Assembly (NCBI GenBank): GCA_026990035.1 | Contig: JALSIM010000032.1 | Span: forward strand, 62,001-126,000 | Length of the DNA stretch: 64,000 nt | Direction of reading: 5' to 3' | Source: Alphaproteobacteria bacterium | GTDB lineage: Bacteria; Pseudomonadota; Alphaproteobacteria; Geminicoccales; Geminicoccaceae | Shown here: positions 21,565-30,263 of the stretch, piece after piece | How the letters are laid out: the number at the start of each line of letters is the position of its first letter | How positions within the stretch are numbered: position 1 is the stretch's first letter | Program-made: the position numbers and the translations under genes | The notes under the pieces: generated by a model | Seen by the model: only the letters and a program-made list of their open reading frames with translations | Told to the model about the DNA's origin: nothing | Databases searched by the model: none

Positions 21565-24500
21565 ATGCTCGTCTATGCCGAACTCCAGGTCACTTCCAAT
21601 TTCTCCTTTCTCCGCGGCGCCTCCCATCCCGAGGAGCTGGTGGAGCGGGCCCGGGATCTCGGTCTCGCCGGCCTCGCTCTCACCGATCGCAACAGTTTCG
21701 CCGGCCTGGTCCGGGGCCATGTCAAGGCCAGGGAGCTCGGTCTGCGCTTTCTGCCCGGGGTGCGGCTCGATCTCGAGGACGCCCCCTCGCTGCTCTGCTG
21801 GCCGAGCGATCGGGCCGCCTACGCCCGTCTCTCGACCCTGCTGACCCTGGGCAAGCGGCGGGCGCCCAAGGGGCGATGTCATCTGCGCCTCGCGGATGTG
21901 CTGGATCATGCCGAGGGACAGCTCTTCGCGATCCTGCCGCCCGAGGAACCCGATGCCCTCTTCCGGGAGCGGCTCGGCGAGCTCGCCGGCCATTGGCGGG
22001 GGCGGCTGTGGCTGGTGCTCCACCATCTTCATCGCGGCGACGATGTGGCGCGGATGGAGAGGCTCGCCGGCCTCGCCCGGGAGCTGCGCCTGCCGCTGCT
22101 GGCCACCAACGACGTCCATTATCATGTACCGGAACGACGCCGGCTCCAGGACGTCCTCACCTGCATCCGCGAACGCTGCACCATCGAGGAAGCCGGCGGG
22201 CGGCTGTTCGCGAACGCGGAACGGCATCTCAGATCGCCGGCGGAGATGGCCCGGCTGTTCGCCGGCTATCCCGAAGCCCTGAGCGCCGGTCTCGAGATCC
22301 TGGAACGCTGCCGCTTTTCCCTCGATCAGCTCGCCTACGACTATCCGGTGCGGACGGGCACGGCGGGGCGCGGTCCGCAGGAGGAGCTCGAATACCGTGT
22401 CCGGCAGGGGCTCCGCGAACGCTACGGCGGAGAGGTACCGGCCGAGGTGGCGGCCCGGATCCGTCACGAACTGGCGCTCATCGCCGAGCTCGGCTACGCC
22501 GCCTATTTCCTCACCGTCCACGATATCGTGTGTTTCGCCCGATCCCGCGGCATCCTCTGTCAGGGGCGGGGATCGGCGGCCAATTCCGCGGTCTGCTTCG
22601 TGCTCGGGATCACCAATGTCGATCCCGCCCGCATGGATCTCCTGTTCGAGCGCTTCGTCTCCGCCGAGCGCGGCGAGCCGCCGGACATCGACGTCGATTT
22701 CGAGCACGAGCGGCGCGAGGAGGTGATCCGGTACATCTACGAGACCTACGGGCGCGAGCATGCGGCCCTGGCGGCGACGGTGATCCGCTACCGCACCCGC
22801 AGCGCTTTGCGCGACGTCGGCAAGGTGATGGGGCTTTCGCCCGACACCCTCGACGCCCTCACCCGCACCGTCTGGGGTATCGAGCGGCGTCCCCTGGATC
22901 CGGCACGGTTGCGGGAGGTCGGACTCGATCCCGGCGACCGGCGGCTGCGGCTGACCCTGGAGCTGGCCGCCGAGCTGCTCGACTTCCCGCGCCATCTTTC
23001 CCAGCATGTGGGCGGTTTCGTGATCGCCGAGAGCCCCCTGCACGAGCTGGTACCGATCGAGAACGCGGCCATGGAAGGGCGCACCGTGGTCGAATGGGAC
23101 AAGGACGATCTCGAGGCCCTGGGCATGCTCAAGATCGACATCCTCGCCCTCGGCATGCTCTCCTGCATCCGCCGCGCCTTCGATCTCCTCCGGGAGCATT
23201 ACGGCATCGCCATGGATCTGGCCTCGGTGCCGGCCGAGGATCCGGCGGTCTACGCCATGCTCTGCGAGGCCGATGCGATCGGCGTTTTCCAGGTGGAGAG
23301 CCGGGCCCAGATGTCGATGCTGCCGCGGCTGCGGCCCCGCTGCTTCTACGATCTGGTGATCGAGGTGGCGATCGTCCGTCCCGGACCGATCCAGGGCGAC
23401 ATGGTGCACCCCTATCTTCGCCGTCGTACCGGTCGCGAGCCGGTCGCATATCCCTCGAGGGAGCTCGAGGCGGTGCTCGGCCGGACGCTGGGGGTACCGC
23501 TCTTCCAGGAGCAGGCGATGAAGATCGCCATGGTCGCCGCCGGTTTCACCGCCGCCGAGGCGGACGGGCTCAGGCGCGCCATGGCCGCCTTCCGGCGCCG
23601 GGGCGCCCTCGACCGCTATCGGGCCCGCTTCGTCGATGGCATGCTGGCCCGCGGCTACGCCCGGGAGTTCGCCGAACGCTGCTTCCGCCAGATCGAGGGC
23701 TTCGGCTATTACGGGTTTCCGGAGAGCCACGCCGCCAGCTTCGCTCATCTGGTCTACGTCTCGGCCTGGCTCAAACGTCACTGGCCGGAGGTTTTCTGCG
23801 CCGCCATCCTCAACGCCCAGCCGATGGGCTTCTATGCGCCGGCGCAGCTCGTTCGCGACGCCCGCGAACACGGTGTCGAGGTTCGTCCGGTGGACGTCTC
23901 GCACAGCTTCTGGGATTGCTCCCTGGAGCCGCCGGGAGGGCGTCGGGGACCACCGAAGATGGCCGTCCGGCTCGGCTTTCGCATGATCAAGGGGTTCCGG
24001 GAAGAAGAGGCCCGGCGGCTGGTGGCGGCACGCCACCGCCCCTGGCACGATCTCGCCGATCTGCATCGGCGCAGCGGTCTCTCCCGGACCGCTCTCGAGG
24101 TTCTGGCGGAGGCCGACGCCTTCCGTTCCCTGGGGCTCGATCGCCGGCGGGCGCTGTGGGCGGTGCAGGCTCTTTCCGAGGCTCCCCTGCCGCTGTTCGC
24201 CCACGCCGAGCGGCGCCGGCGGCCGGATTCCGACGCGCCGCCCGTGGAGGGGGGCGAGGAGCCCCGGCCGCTGCTGCCCGAGGCATCCCTCGGTGAGGAA
24301 GTGGTCGAGGATCATGCCCGTCTGCGGCTTTCGCTGCGGGCCCATCCCCTGGCGCTGCTGCGCGATACCCTGCATCGAAAGGGAGTGATCACCGCCCGCG
24401 GGCTCTTGGAACGGGCGCCCGGGGAACGGGTGACGACCGCCGGTCTGGTGGTCGTCCGGCAGCGACCGGGCAGCGCCGGGGGGATCGTCTTCCTCACCCT

Positions 24501-24759
24501 CGAGGACGAGACCGGCTTCGCCAATCTGGTGGTCCGGGCGAAGCTGTTCGAGGCCTTCCGGCCGGTGCTGATGGGTGCCCGCCTGCTGGCCGCACGCGGC
24601 CGCATCCAGCGCGAGGGTACGGTGCTGCATCTGGTGGCCGAACGTCTCTTCGACTGGACGCCGATGCTCCTCCGGCTGGTCGAGGACACGACCGGACCGA
24701 CCCCGTCGCGGGTCGCGGCGATCGCCCGCAAGCTGCCCGAGGGGCGCAATTTCAGGTGA
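21565..24759 (+). CDS. dnaE2: Error-prone DNA polymerase DnaE2 (ImuC)
   Basis: 1064 residues, typical length for DnaE2. The start MLVYAELQVTSNFSFLRG opens the PHP domain (about 1-250). The C-family polymerase core contains QGRGSAANSAVCFVLGIT and the catalytic aspartates Asp376/Asp378 in PPDIDVDFEHER. Later segments include GFGYYGFPESHAASFAHLVY. The C-terminal OB-fold region (TAGLVVVRQRPGSAGGIVFL) ends the protein. DnaE2 carries out translesion synthesis and induced mutagenesis with ImuA and ImuB. Control is by the two LexA boxes upstream of imuA. It converges on pcm. Confidence 0.95.
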   Translation: MLVYAELQVTSNFSFLRGASHPEELVERARDLGLAGLALTDRNSFAGLVRGHVKARELGLRFLPGVRLDLEDAPSLLCWPSDRAAYARLSTLLTLGKRRAPKGRCHLRLADVLDHAEGQLFAILPPEEPDALFRERLGELAGHWRGRLWLVLHHLHRGDDVARMERLAGLARELRLPLLATNDVHYHVPERRRLQDVLTCIRERCTIEEAGGRLFANAERHLRSPAEMARLFAGYPEALSAGLEILERCRFSLDQLAYDYPVRTGTAGRGPQEELEYRVRQGLRERYGGEVPAEVAARIRHELALIAELGYAAYFLTVHDIVCFARSRGILCQGRGSAANSAVCFVLGITNVDPARMDLLFERFVSAERGEPPDIDVDFEHERREEVIRYIYETYGREHAALAATVIRYRTRSALRDVGKVMGLSPDTLDALTRTVWGIERRPLDPARLREVGLDPGDRRLRLTLELAAELLDFPRHLSQHVGGFVIAESPLHELVPIENAAMEGRTVVEWDKDDLEALGMLKIDILALGMLSCIRRAFDLLREHYGIAMDLASVPAEDPAVYAMLCEADAIGVFQVESRAQMSMLPRLRPRCFYDLVIEVAIVRPGPIQGDMVHPYLRRRTGREPVAYPSRELEAVLGRTLGVPLFQEQAMKIAMVAAGFTAAEADGLRRAMAAFRRRGALDRYRARFVDGMLARGYAREFAERCFRQIEGFGYYGFPESHAASFAHLVYVSAWLKRHWPEVFCAAILNAQPMGFYAPAQLVRDAREHGVEVRPVDVSHSFWDCSLEPPGGRRGPPKMAVRLGFRMIKGFREEEARRLVAARHRPWHDLADLHRRSGLSRTALEVLAEADAFRSLGLDRRRALWAVQALSEAPLPLFAHAERRRRPDSDAPPVEGGEEPRPLLPEASLGEEVVEDHARLRLSLRAHPLALLRDTLHRKGVITARGLLERAPGERVTTAGLVVVRQRPGSAGGIVFLTLEDETGFANLVVRAKLFEAFRPVLMGARLLAARGRIQREGTVLHLVAERLFDWTPMLLRLVEDTTGPTPSRVAAIARKLPEGRNFR

Positions 24760-24789
24760 CGGCCGGCGCCCGCCGATGCCGTTGCCGTG

Positions 24790-25464
24790 TCAGCGCACCG
24801 TTTCGAGTTCGCCGAAGCGTACCGGCATGATTTCCGAGACCCGGCTGCGCCCCGTCGGATCCTTCTCCACCAGGCTGAGCTTCTGCTCGTCGGCGAGACC
24901 GGCGGGCAGCACCATGCGTCCGCCGGGGGCGAGCTGCTCGATCAGGGCGGCGGGTACCAGCTCCGCACCGGCGGTCACCAGGATCCGGTCGAAGGGGGCG
25001 TGTTCCGGCCAGCCCAGCGAGCCGTCGCCGACGCGGATCGTGATGTTGCCGTAACCCAGCTCGCGCAGCCGCTCCTCGGCCGCCGTCGCCAGCTCCTCGA
25101 TGATCTCCACCGTGAACACCTCCCCGGCGAGATCCGCCAGGACCGCCGCGTGATAGCCGAGCCCGGTGCCCACCTCGAGGACGCGATGCCCGGGACCGAT
25201 CTGCAGCAGATCGGTCATCACGGCGACGATGAAGGGCTGCGAAATCGTCTTGTCGAAGCCGATCGGCAGCGGCGAATTGTTGTAGGCGAAGGGCTTGAGG
25301 ACATCGGGCACGAACAGGTGACGGGGAACCCGCAGCATCGCCTCGAGCACCCGTGGATCGAGCCGGCTCTTGCCGAGCTCCGCCGCCGACAGGTCGGTGT
25401 AGATTTCGACCACTTCCACCATGTGCCGGCGGAGAATGGCGTAATGCTCCTCCCGCATCTGCAT
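24790..25464 (-). CDS. pcm: Protein-L-isoaspartate O-methyltransferase
   Basis: About 224 residues from the ATG at 25464. The methyltransferase motif I is VLEVGTGLGYHAAVLA. The PIMT-specific pre-motif NNSPLPIGFDKTISQPFIVA is intact, and motif II (FDRILVTAGAELVP) is present. The enzyme methylates isoaspartyl residues in damaged proteins using SAM in the cytosol. The frame is open a further 51 codons upstream, but that part is not protein-like. It converges on dnaE2 and lies 229 bases after dksA on the same strand. Confidence 0.9.
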   Translation of the reverse strand: MQMREEHYAILRRHMVEVVEIYTDLSAAELGKSRLDPRVLEAMLRVPRHLFVPDVLKPFAYNNSPLPIGFDKTISQPFIVAVMTDLLQIGPGHRVLEVGTGLGYHAAVLADLAGEVFTVEIIEELATAAEERLRELGYGNITIRVGDGSLGWPEHAPFDRILVTAGAELVPAALIEQLAPGGRMVLPAGLADEQKLSLVEKDPTGRSRVSEIMPVRFGELETVR

Positions 25465-25693
25465 GGCCGCTCGCGCCTCCGAAGTCGGGCCGGAACCGCA
25501 CCGCCACGGCGGTCGGCCCTTCGCCCCTGTCTCCTCCGCACGCCATGTCCGGCCGTCCCCGGAACGCGAATCCCTCGGGCCCGTCCGGGCTCCGGCGTCG
25601 CCGCTCCTTTGTAGCATAGGAAGGCGCCGCCTTGTCAGCCCGAGAATCGCCGCGGCCCCGCCCGTCCCGCTACCCGGGGGGCGGAATCGCCGA

Positions 25694-26110
25694 TCAGTCG
25701 CTGCGGTGCGTTTTTTCGCGGCGCTCGTGCCGCTCCTGCGCTTCGATGCTCAAGGTGGCGATGGGCCGTGCCTCGAGGCGGCGGATGCCGATCGGCTCGT
25801 TGGTTTCCTCGCAGTAGCCGTAGGTCCCGTCCTCGATGCGTTTGAGAGCGGCCTCGATCTTGTTGAGCAGCTTGCGTTCGCGATCGCGGGTGCGGAGCTC
25901 GAAGTAGCGCTGCATCTCGCTCGAGGCCCAGTCGGTGGTGTCCGCCGGGCGATCGGTCTCCTCCTGGAGCTGGCGCAGGGTGAGACCCGAGCCCCGCAGG
26001 ATTTCCTCCCGCCAGCGCAACAGCTTGCGCCGGAAGTATTCCCGCTGGCGCGGGTTCATGTACGGCTCGTCTTCACTCGGACGATACTCGTCGGTGATAT
26101 CGACCGTCAT
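25694..26110 (-). CDS. dksA: DksA/TraR family RNA polymerase-binding regulator
   Basis: 138 residues, start fixed by AGGAGGGTCG before ATG. The N-terminal coiled-coil part contains NPRQREYFRRKLLRWREEIL. The coiled-coil tip region carries ADTTDWASSEM, with the acidic tip residues that enter the RNA polymerase secondary channel. The C-terminal zinc-finger-like region reads YGYCEETNEPIGIRRLEARP, so only one of the classical four cysteines remains, a variant common in alphaproteobacterial DksA. It acts with ppGpp on transcription initiation. It lies between moeB and pcm. Confidence 0.93.
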   Translation of the reverse strand: MTVDITDEYRPSEDEPYMNPRQREYFRRKLLRWREEILRGSGLTLRQLQEETDRPADTTDWASSEMQRYFELRTRDRERKLLNKIEAALKRIEDGTYGYCEETNEPIGIRRLEARPIATLSIEAQERHERREKTHRSD

Positions 26111-26257
26111 CGACCCTCCTCGGCACCACCCGCCGCGAACCGGCCGCGGTCCCCCGGCCGGCTGCCGGCCGGTCCGCACAATTCCTTTGCGCGCAGGCCA
26201 TTAGCGCATATGGTTCGGCACTGGCAATACGCGGGATGCGGAAACCCCGCCAGTTCT

Positions 26258-27055
26258 TCATCCGGGTACGGTGGTCGGGTCCGTGGGCCTACCCGGGTAT
26301 CGCCCGCACAGCGGGCAGTCGATCCGTCGCGGCACCCGGAGATGGTCGAAGCGGCAGCGCCGTGCGTCATAGAGCAGCAGCCGGCCCGACAGGGACTCGA
26401 AGCCACCCAGCAGCTCCTTGATCACCTCCACCGCCTGCAGGGTCCCCATCACCCCGGCGGCGGGGCCGAGCACACCGCCCTGGGCGCAGCTCGGCAGGGC
26501 GTCGGCGGGGGGCGGTTCGGGAAACAGGCAGGCGAAACAGGGATGAGGCGGGCCGAGATGGGCCTTGTAGGTGGTGAGCTGACCGTCCATGCCCTGGACG
26601 GCGGCACTCACGAGCGGGATGCCGGCGGCCAGGCAGGCGGCGTGGACGGCGCTCCGGGTGGCGAAATTGTCGCTGCCGTCGGCGACGATATCGTAGTGCC
26701 GGACGAGCTCGGCCGCATTGTCCGCCGTCAGCCGCCGTTCCTCGATCCGCAGATCGAGATCGGGCGCGAGCGCCCGCAGCCGGGCGGCTGCCGCGGCGAC
26801 CTTGGAACGTCCGAGATCGGCGGTGGCGAACAGGATCTGGCGGTGGAGATTGCTCCGATCGACGCGATCGCCGTCGACCAGCCCGAGACCGCCGATGCCG
26901 GCGGCGGCGAGATAGAGGAGCAGCGGCGAGCCGAGACCGCCGGCGCCGATCACCAGCACCCGCGCCCGCCGCAACCTGGCCTGGCCCGCGCCGCCCACTT
27001 CGGGCAGCACGATCTGGCGTGCGAAGCGCTCGATCTCGTCTTCGGAAAGAGTCAT
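26258..27055 (-). CDS. moeB: ThiF/MoeB/HesA family adenylyltransferase (E1-like)
   Basis: 265 residues from the ATG at 27055. The nucleotide-binding motif is VIGAGGLGSPLLLYLAAAG. It is followed by DGDRVDRSNLHRQILF with the Arg that contacts ATP and by the invariant ADGSDNFATR. A zinc site is formed by CFAC and CPLC pairs. The family adenylates the C-terminal glycine of MoaD or ThiS in molybdopterin or thiamine synthesis. Without a rhodanese domain it fits MoeB or HesA best; ThiF is an alternative. A CtrA-box promoter lies just upstream on the opposite strand. Confidence 0.85.
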   Translation of the reverse strand: MTLSEDEIERFARQIVLPEVGGAGQARLRRARVLVIGAGGLGSPLLLYLAAAGIGGLGLVDGDRVDRSNLHRQILFATADLGRSKVAAAAARLRALAPDLDLRIEERRLTADNAAELVRHYDIVADGSDNFATRSAVHAACLAAGIPLVSAAVQGMDGQLTTYKAHLGPPHPCFACLFPEPPPADALPSCAQGGVLGPAAGVMGTLQAVEVIKELLGGFESLSGRLLLYDARRCRFDHLRVPRRIDCPLCGRYPGRPTDPTTVPG

Positions 27056-27123
27056 GACAGGCGGCCGCGCTTCTCCGCAGGGACCCGCCGGTCCCGCGGG
27101 ATCCGGGGGCGCCGGCGTCGTCG

Positions 27124-27139
27124 TTAACCGGATGTTAAC
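27124..27139 (+). promoter_or_regulatory. CtrA-binding box upstream of the flagellar cluster
   Basis: TTAA-CCGGATG-TTAAC is an exact full CtrA consensus, 68 bases before the GTG start of the FhlB-like gene. CtrA control of early flagellar genes is established in Caulobacter and relatives, so the location is coherent. Confidence 0.8.
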
Positions 27140-27191
27140 CATGCCCGGGGATATTTGCGTCGTCCGGAGACGACGGCAAGGAGTGGCGAGC

Positions 27192-27479
27192 GTGCCCGAG
27201 GACAAGACGGCGGTGGCCCTGCGTTACGATCCGGGGGCCGGCGAACTGCCCTGCGTGACGGCGCGCGGTCGCGGACTGATCGCCGAACAGATCCTCGAGC
27301 TGGCGGCCGAGCACGGCATTCCCGTCCGCCGCAATCCCGATCTCGCGCAACTGCTCGCCCGCCTGGCGCCGGGCACCGCCATTCCCGCCGAGGCCTTCGC
27401 CGCCGTCGCCGCCATTCTGGCGGCGCTCTACCGGCTCGACACCGAGGGGCCGGCGGCGGCCTCCGCGGGCGGGGAGTAG
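27192..27479 (+). CDS. FlhB C-terminal-domain-like protein (FhlB family)
   Basis: 95 residues from a GTG start with AAGGAG eight bases upstream; an in-frame GTG nine bases earlier is possible. It matches the stand-alone FlhB-C/YscU-C family: AVALRYDPGAGELPCVTARG, then GRGLIAEQILELAAEHGIPV and NPDLAQLLARL. The cleavage motif NPTH of true FlhB is absent. Such proteins can stand in for the FlhB cytoplasmic domain in flagellar type III export. It is the first gene of a fhlB-like, small helical protein, fliO, fliP operon. Confidence 0.85.
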   Translation: MPEDKTAVALRYDPGAGELPCVTARGRGLIAEQILELAAEHGIPVRRNPDLAQLLARLAPGTAIPAEAFAAVAAILAALYRLDTEGPAAASAGGE

Positions 27480-27483
27480 GGCG

Positions 27484-27840
27484 ATGGGCGGACACCATCG
27501 GGACGGTCCTTCCGACGCCGGGCCGACGGAGGGGCTGATCGCGCTCCTGGAGGCGGCGACCGGGGCGGTGGCCCGTGTCCGGGCCGCGCTGGCCGCCGGC
27601 GAAACGCCGGACCTCCAGGCGACCGCGGAGCTCGTCGACCGGGCCCTGGCGGCCCTGGGCGGTGCCACCGAAGGGCAGCTTCCCGCCGCCCGTCTCAAGC
27701 TCCTCGGACTGCTCGACGAGGTCTCCGCCCTGGTGGTCGAGGCCACCGAGATCCGCGGCGAGCTCGCCGCCCGGCTCGGTGGGCTGAGTGCGAGACGGCG
27801 GGCGATCGCCGCCTACGCCGGCAATCGCGGCGGGGGCTGA
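27484..27840 (+). CDS. Small helical protein in flagellar operon, possible FlgN/FliT-type chaperone
   Basis: 118 residues, almost entirely predicted helix and rich in Ala, Leu and Glu (for example ALLEAATGAVARVRAALAAG and LLGLLDEVSALVVEATEIRG). It has no recognisable catalytic motif and no signal peptide. It lies 4 bases after the FhlB-like gene and 5 bases before fliO, so it is very likely a flagellar assembly protein. The size and helicity resemble FlgN/FliT export chaperones, but the primary sequence does not prove this. Confidence 0.6.
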   Translation: MGGHHRDGPSDAGPTEGLIALLEAATGAVARVRAALAAGETPDLQATAELVDRALAALGGATEGQLPAARLKLLGLLDEVSALVVEATEIRGELAARLGGLSARRRAIAAYAGNRGGG

Positions 27841-27845
27841 GCGGG

Positions 27846-28154
27846 ATGGCGGAAACGCCCACGCTCCTGGGGCTGGACACGATCCTGGCGCTGGCCCTGG
27901 TGCTCGGCCTCCTGCTGTTGCTGGCTGCGGCGCTGCGCTGGCTCGCGCCGCGGCTGTCGATGGGCCCCGGTGGCGGCCAGCGGATCGAGCTCCTGGCTTC
28001 GCGGATGCTGGACAACCGCAGCCGCGCGAGCCTCCTGCGCTGTGCCGGGAGATGCTATCTGGTGGTCACCACCGGCGGTGGGGTCTGTGTCCTCGACAGC
28101 TACCCGGAGGAGAACCGAGCGACGGGCGAGGAGGCCCGTGCCGGTGATCGCTAG
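27846..28154 (+). CDS. fliO: Flagellar biosynthesis protein FliO
   Basis: 102 residues. One N-terminal membrane helix ([20 protein letters not shown]) is followed by a small cytoplasmic domain. That domain has the family pattern [21 protein letters not shown] and a second conserved strand ([20 protein letters not shown]). FliO helps assemble FliP in the export gate of the flagellar type III secretion system. It overlaps the start of fliP, as is usual. Confidence 0.88.
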   Translation: MAETPTLLGLDTILALALVLGLLLLLAAALRWLAPRLSMGPGGGQRIELLASRMLDNRSRASLLRCAGRCYLVVTTGGGVCVLDSYPEENRATGEEARAGDR

Positions 28155-28881
28155 CCTCCTTCGGACGCTGTCGCCCGCCCTGCCGCTGCTGCTCCTGTCG
28201 CCGGCGGTCGGGGCCCAGTCCCTGACCCTCGATCTCGGTGCCGATCAGGGCAGCCTCACCGGTCAGCTCGTCCGCCTCGTGCTGCTGATCACCGGGCTGA
28301 GCCTGGCGCCCTCGGTCCTGGTGATGGTCACCTCCTTCACCCGCATCGTCATTGCCCTTTCCTTCCTGCGCAGCGCCATCGGCCTCCAGCAGTCGCCACC
28401 CAACGTGGTCCTCCTGGGTCTCGCCCTTTTCCTGACCTTCTTCGTCATGGCCCCGACCTTCGAACGCTCCTGGAAGGAGGGCATCGAGCCGCTGATGCGC
28501 GAGGAAATCGACACCGCCACCGCCCTCGACCGCTCGGCGGCGCCGTTCCGCAGCTTCATGCTGAAGCAGACACGGGAGAAGGATCTCGCCCTGTTCTACG
28601 GGATCGCCGGAATCGAACCCGGCGAGGATCCGCTGGCCACGCCCTATCGGGTGCTGGTGCCGGCCTTCATGATCAGCGAGCTGCGAAAGGCCTTCGAGAT
28701 CGGATTCCTGCTCTATCTGCCGTTCCTGGTGATCGATCTGGTGATCGCCTCGATCCTGATGTCCATGGGCATGATGATGCTGCCGCCGGTGATGATCTCG
28801 ATGCCCTTCAAGCTCATCTTCTTCGTGCTCGTCGACGGCTGGTATCTGGTGGTCGGCAATCTCGTCGAAGGCTTCGGCTGA
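28144..28881 (+). CDS. fliP: Flagellar type III secretion export-gate protein FliP
   Basis: 245 residues from the preferred GTG at 28144, which GAGGAGG precedes by 9 bases; a GTG at 28138 is the alternative. An N-terminal signal sequence ([10 protein letters not shown]) is followed by the four FliP helices, with hallmark stretches [55 protein letters not shown] and [18 protein letters not shown]. FliP forms the pentameric core of the export gate in the inner membrane. It is the last gene of this operon in the window; the other export genes are elsewhere. Confidence 0.97.
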   Translation: MIASLLRTLSPALPLLLLSPAVGAQSLTLDLGADQGSLTGQLVRLVLLITGLSLAPSVLVMVTSFTRIVIALSFLRSAIGLQQSPPNVVLLGLALFLTFFVMAPTFERSWKEGIEPLMREEIDTATALDRSAAPFRSFMLKQTREKDLALFYGIAGIEPGEDPLATPYRVLVPAFMISELRKAFEIGFLLYLPFLVIDLVIASILMSMGMMMLPPVMISMPFKLIFFVLVDGWYLVVGNLVEGFG

Positions 28882-28910
28882 CGGGGGGCGCGGCCGCGGT
28901 CCGGCGGCGC

Positions 28911-30263
28911 TCAGGCCGCGGCGAGAGATTCCGCGACGCCACTCTCGGCGGCGAGATCGAGGAAGGTGAAGCGGTCCCGCAGCGTCCGCGCATAGCGGAG
29001 GGCGTTGCGGTGGAAATCGTCCGACCAGCCGAGGTCGGCCGGCCGCCGTGGCGCGCCGGCGGCCCGGAGAACGGCTTCGAGCCGGGCCGGGGGAACGGCG
29101 ACGGCCGACAGGCGCGCCGTGAGGTGCGGCCAGATCTCCCGCAGCCGTTCGGTGAGCTCGGCGGCGCGTCGGCCATCCAGGAACTTGGGCGCGAAGGCTT
29201 CCCAGCAGGATCGGCCGAGCTCGACACCGAAATGCGCCTCCAGATCGGCCCGGCGGATCGTGGTCGGGCGCAGCTCCGGTGGTCCCGCCGCCAGCATCCG
29301 CTCCTGGAGGCGGGCCATGGTCAGGGTGGTGACCGCGATCTGTTCACCGTGCAGCGGCGCCGGCGCTCGGGCCGGCGCCATCATCTCCGCATAATGGCCG
29401 AGCAGATGCTCGCCCTGGCTGGCCGGCTGGCTGCCGCCGCAGAGGGTCATTCCCAGCCCCGAGAGGACGAGGGTGCGCACGAGACGGCGGACGGCCTCGC
29501 GGTCGCCCGTCACCAGGGCCGCGGCACCGGCCAGCAGCTCGGGTTCGTCGGCCGCCAGCAGGGCGAAGGGAGCTTCGCGGTAGGGGGTGCCGAGCAGCAT
29601 GTGGGACAGCAGCCAATCGCGCTGCGCGGTGCTCCGGCAGAGACTGTCGCCGAGGCCGGCGCGGATCAGCCGTACCGGTGCCGCCGCCAATACTTCGAGA
29701 TCGAAGAACGCCCCCGCCGGCGGGACGGCGGACAGCGACCGCTTGTGACCGTCGACGGTGAGCGCCGCGTTGCCCGAGACGTAACCGTTCATCGAGGGGG
29801 CGGTGGCGAACACCGCATAGGGGCGGCCGAGCCGGGCGGCGACGAACTTGCAGAGGTCGTTGACGGTGCCCGCACCCACCGCCACCAGCCCGCTGCAGCC
29901 GCGGGCTTCGCGGAGGATGCGCTCGCCGGTGGCGAGATCGGCACGGGGCCGCTCGGGCAGCCGCAGCACCTCCGGGGGCCTCGGGCGGGCGAGGGCGGCG
30001 ACCACCCGCCCGCCCAGCGCCCGCTCGGTGTCGGGATCGAGGACGACGGCGAGCCGCGGACCGAGCCCGAGCTCCTCGACGAGGGCGGCCTCGCTGCCGG
30101 CGAGACTGTCGGCGAGGACGACGCGCAGCGGCGGTACGGTGAGGGGGCGACCGTCCTCGGGATCACGGAACCGGCCCGCGAGGAGCGCCGCCAGCGGGTC
30201 CGCCCCCGCGCCCCCGGTCACGGCGGGGGAGGGGGGGCGCTCCGGCTCAGCCGGCCGCGGCAC
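28911..30263 (-). CDS. sn-glycerol-1-phosphate dehydrogenase family protein
   Basis: 450 residues of the iron/zinc-containing alcohol dehydrogenase superfamily, glycerol-1-phosphate branch (archaeal EgsA, bacterial AraM). Features are the NAD-binding [14 protein letters not shown] and the region [17 protein letters not shown]. Metal ligands are expected in [23 protein letters not shown] and [10 protein letters not shown]. It reduces dihydroxyacetone phosphate to sn-glycerol-1-phosphate, the archaeal lipid backbone isomer. It overlaps the end of prfB by 17 bases. No prenyl-glycerol synthase is nearby, so what the product is used for is unknown. Confidence 0.85.
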   Translation of the reverse strand: MPRPAEPERPPSPAVTGGAGADPLAALLAGRFRDPEDGRPLTVPPLRVVLADSLAGSEAALVEELGLGPRLAVVLDPDTERALGGRVVAALARPRPPEVLRLPERPRADLATGERILREARGCSGLVAVGAGTVNDLCKFVAARLGRPYAVFATAPSMNGYVSGNAALTVDGHKRSLSAVPPAGAFFDLEVLAAAPVRLIRAGLGDSLCRSTAQRDWLLSHMLLGTPYREAPFALLAADEPELLAGAAALVTGDREAVRRLVRTLVLSGLGMTLCGGSQPASQGEHLLGHYAEMMAPARAPAPLHGEQIAVTTLTMARLQERMLAAGPPELRPTTIRRADLEAHFGVELGRSCWEAFAPKFLDGRRAAELTERLREIWPHLTARLSAVAVPPARLEAVLRAAGAPRRPADLGWSDDFHRNALRYARTLRDRFTFLDLAAESGVAESLAAA

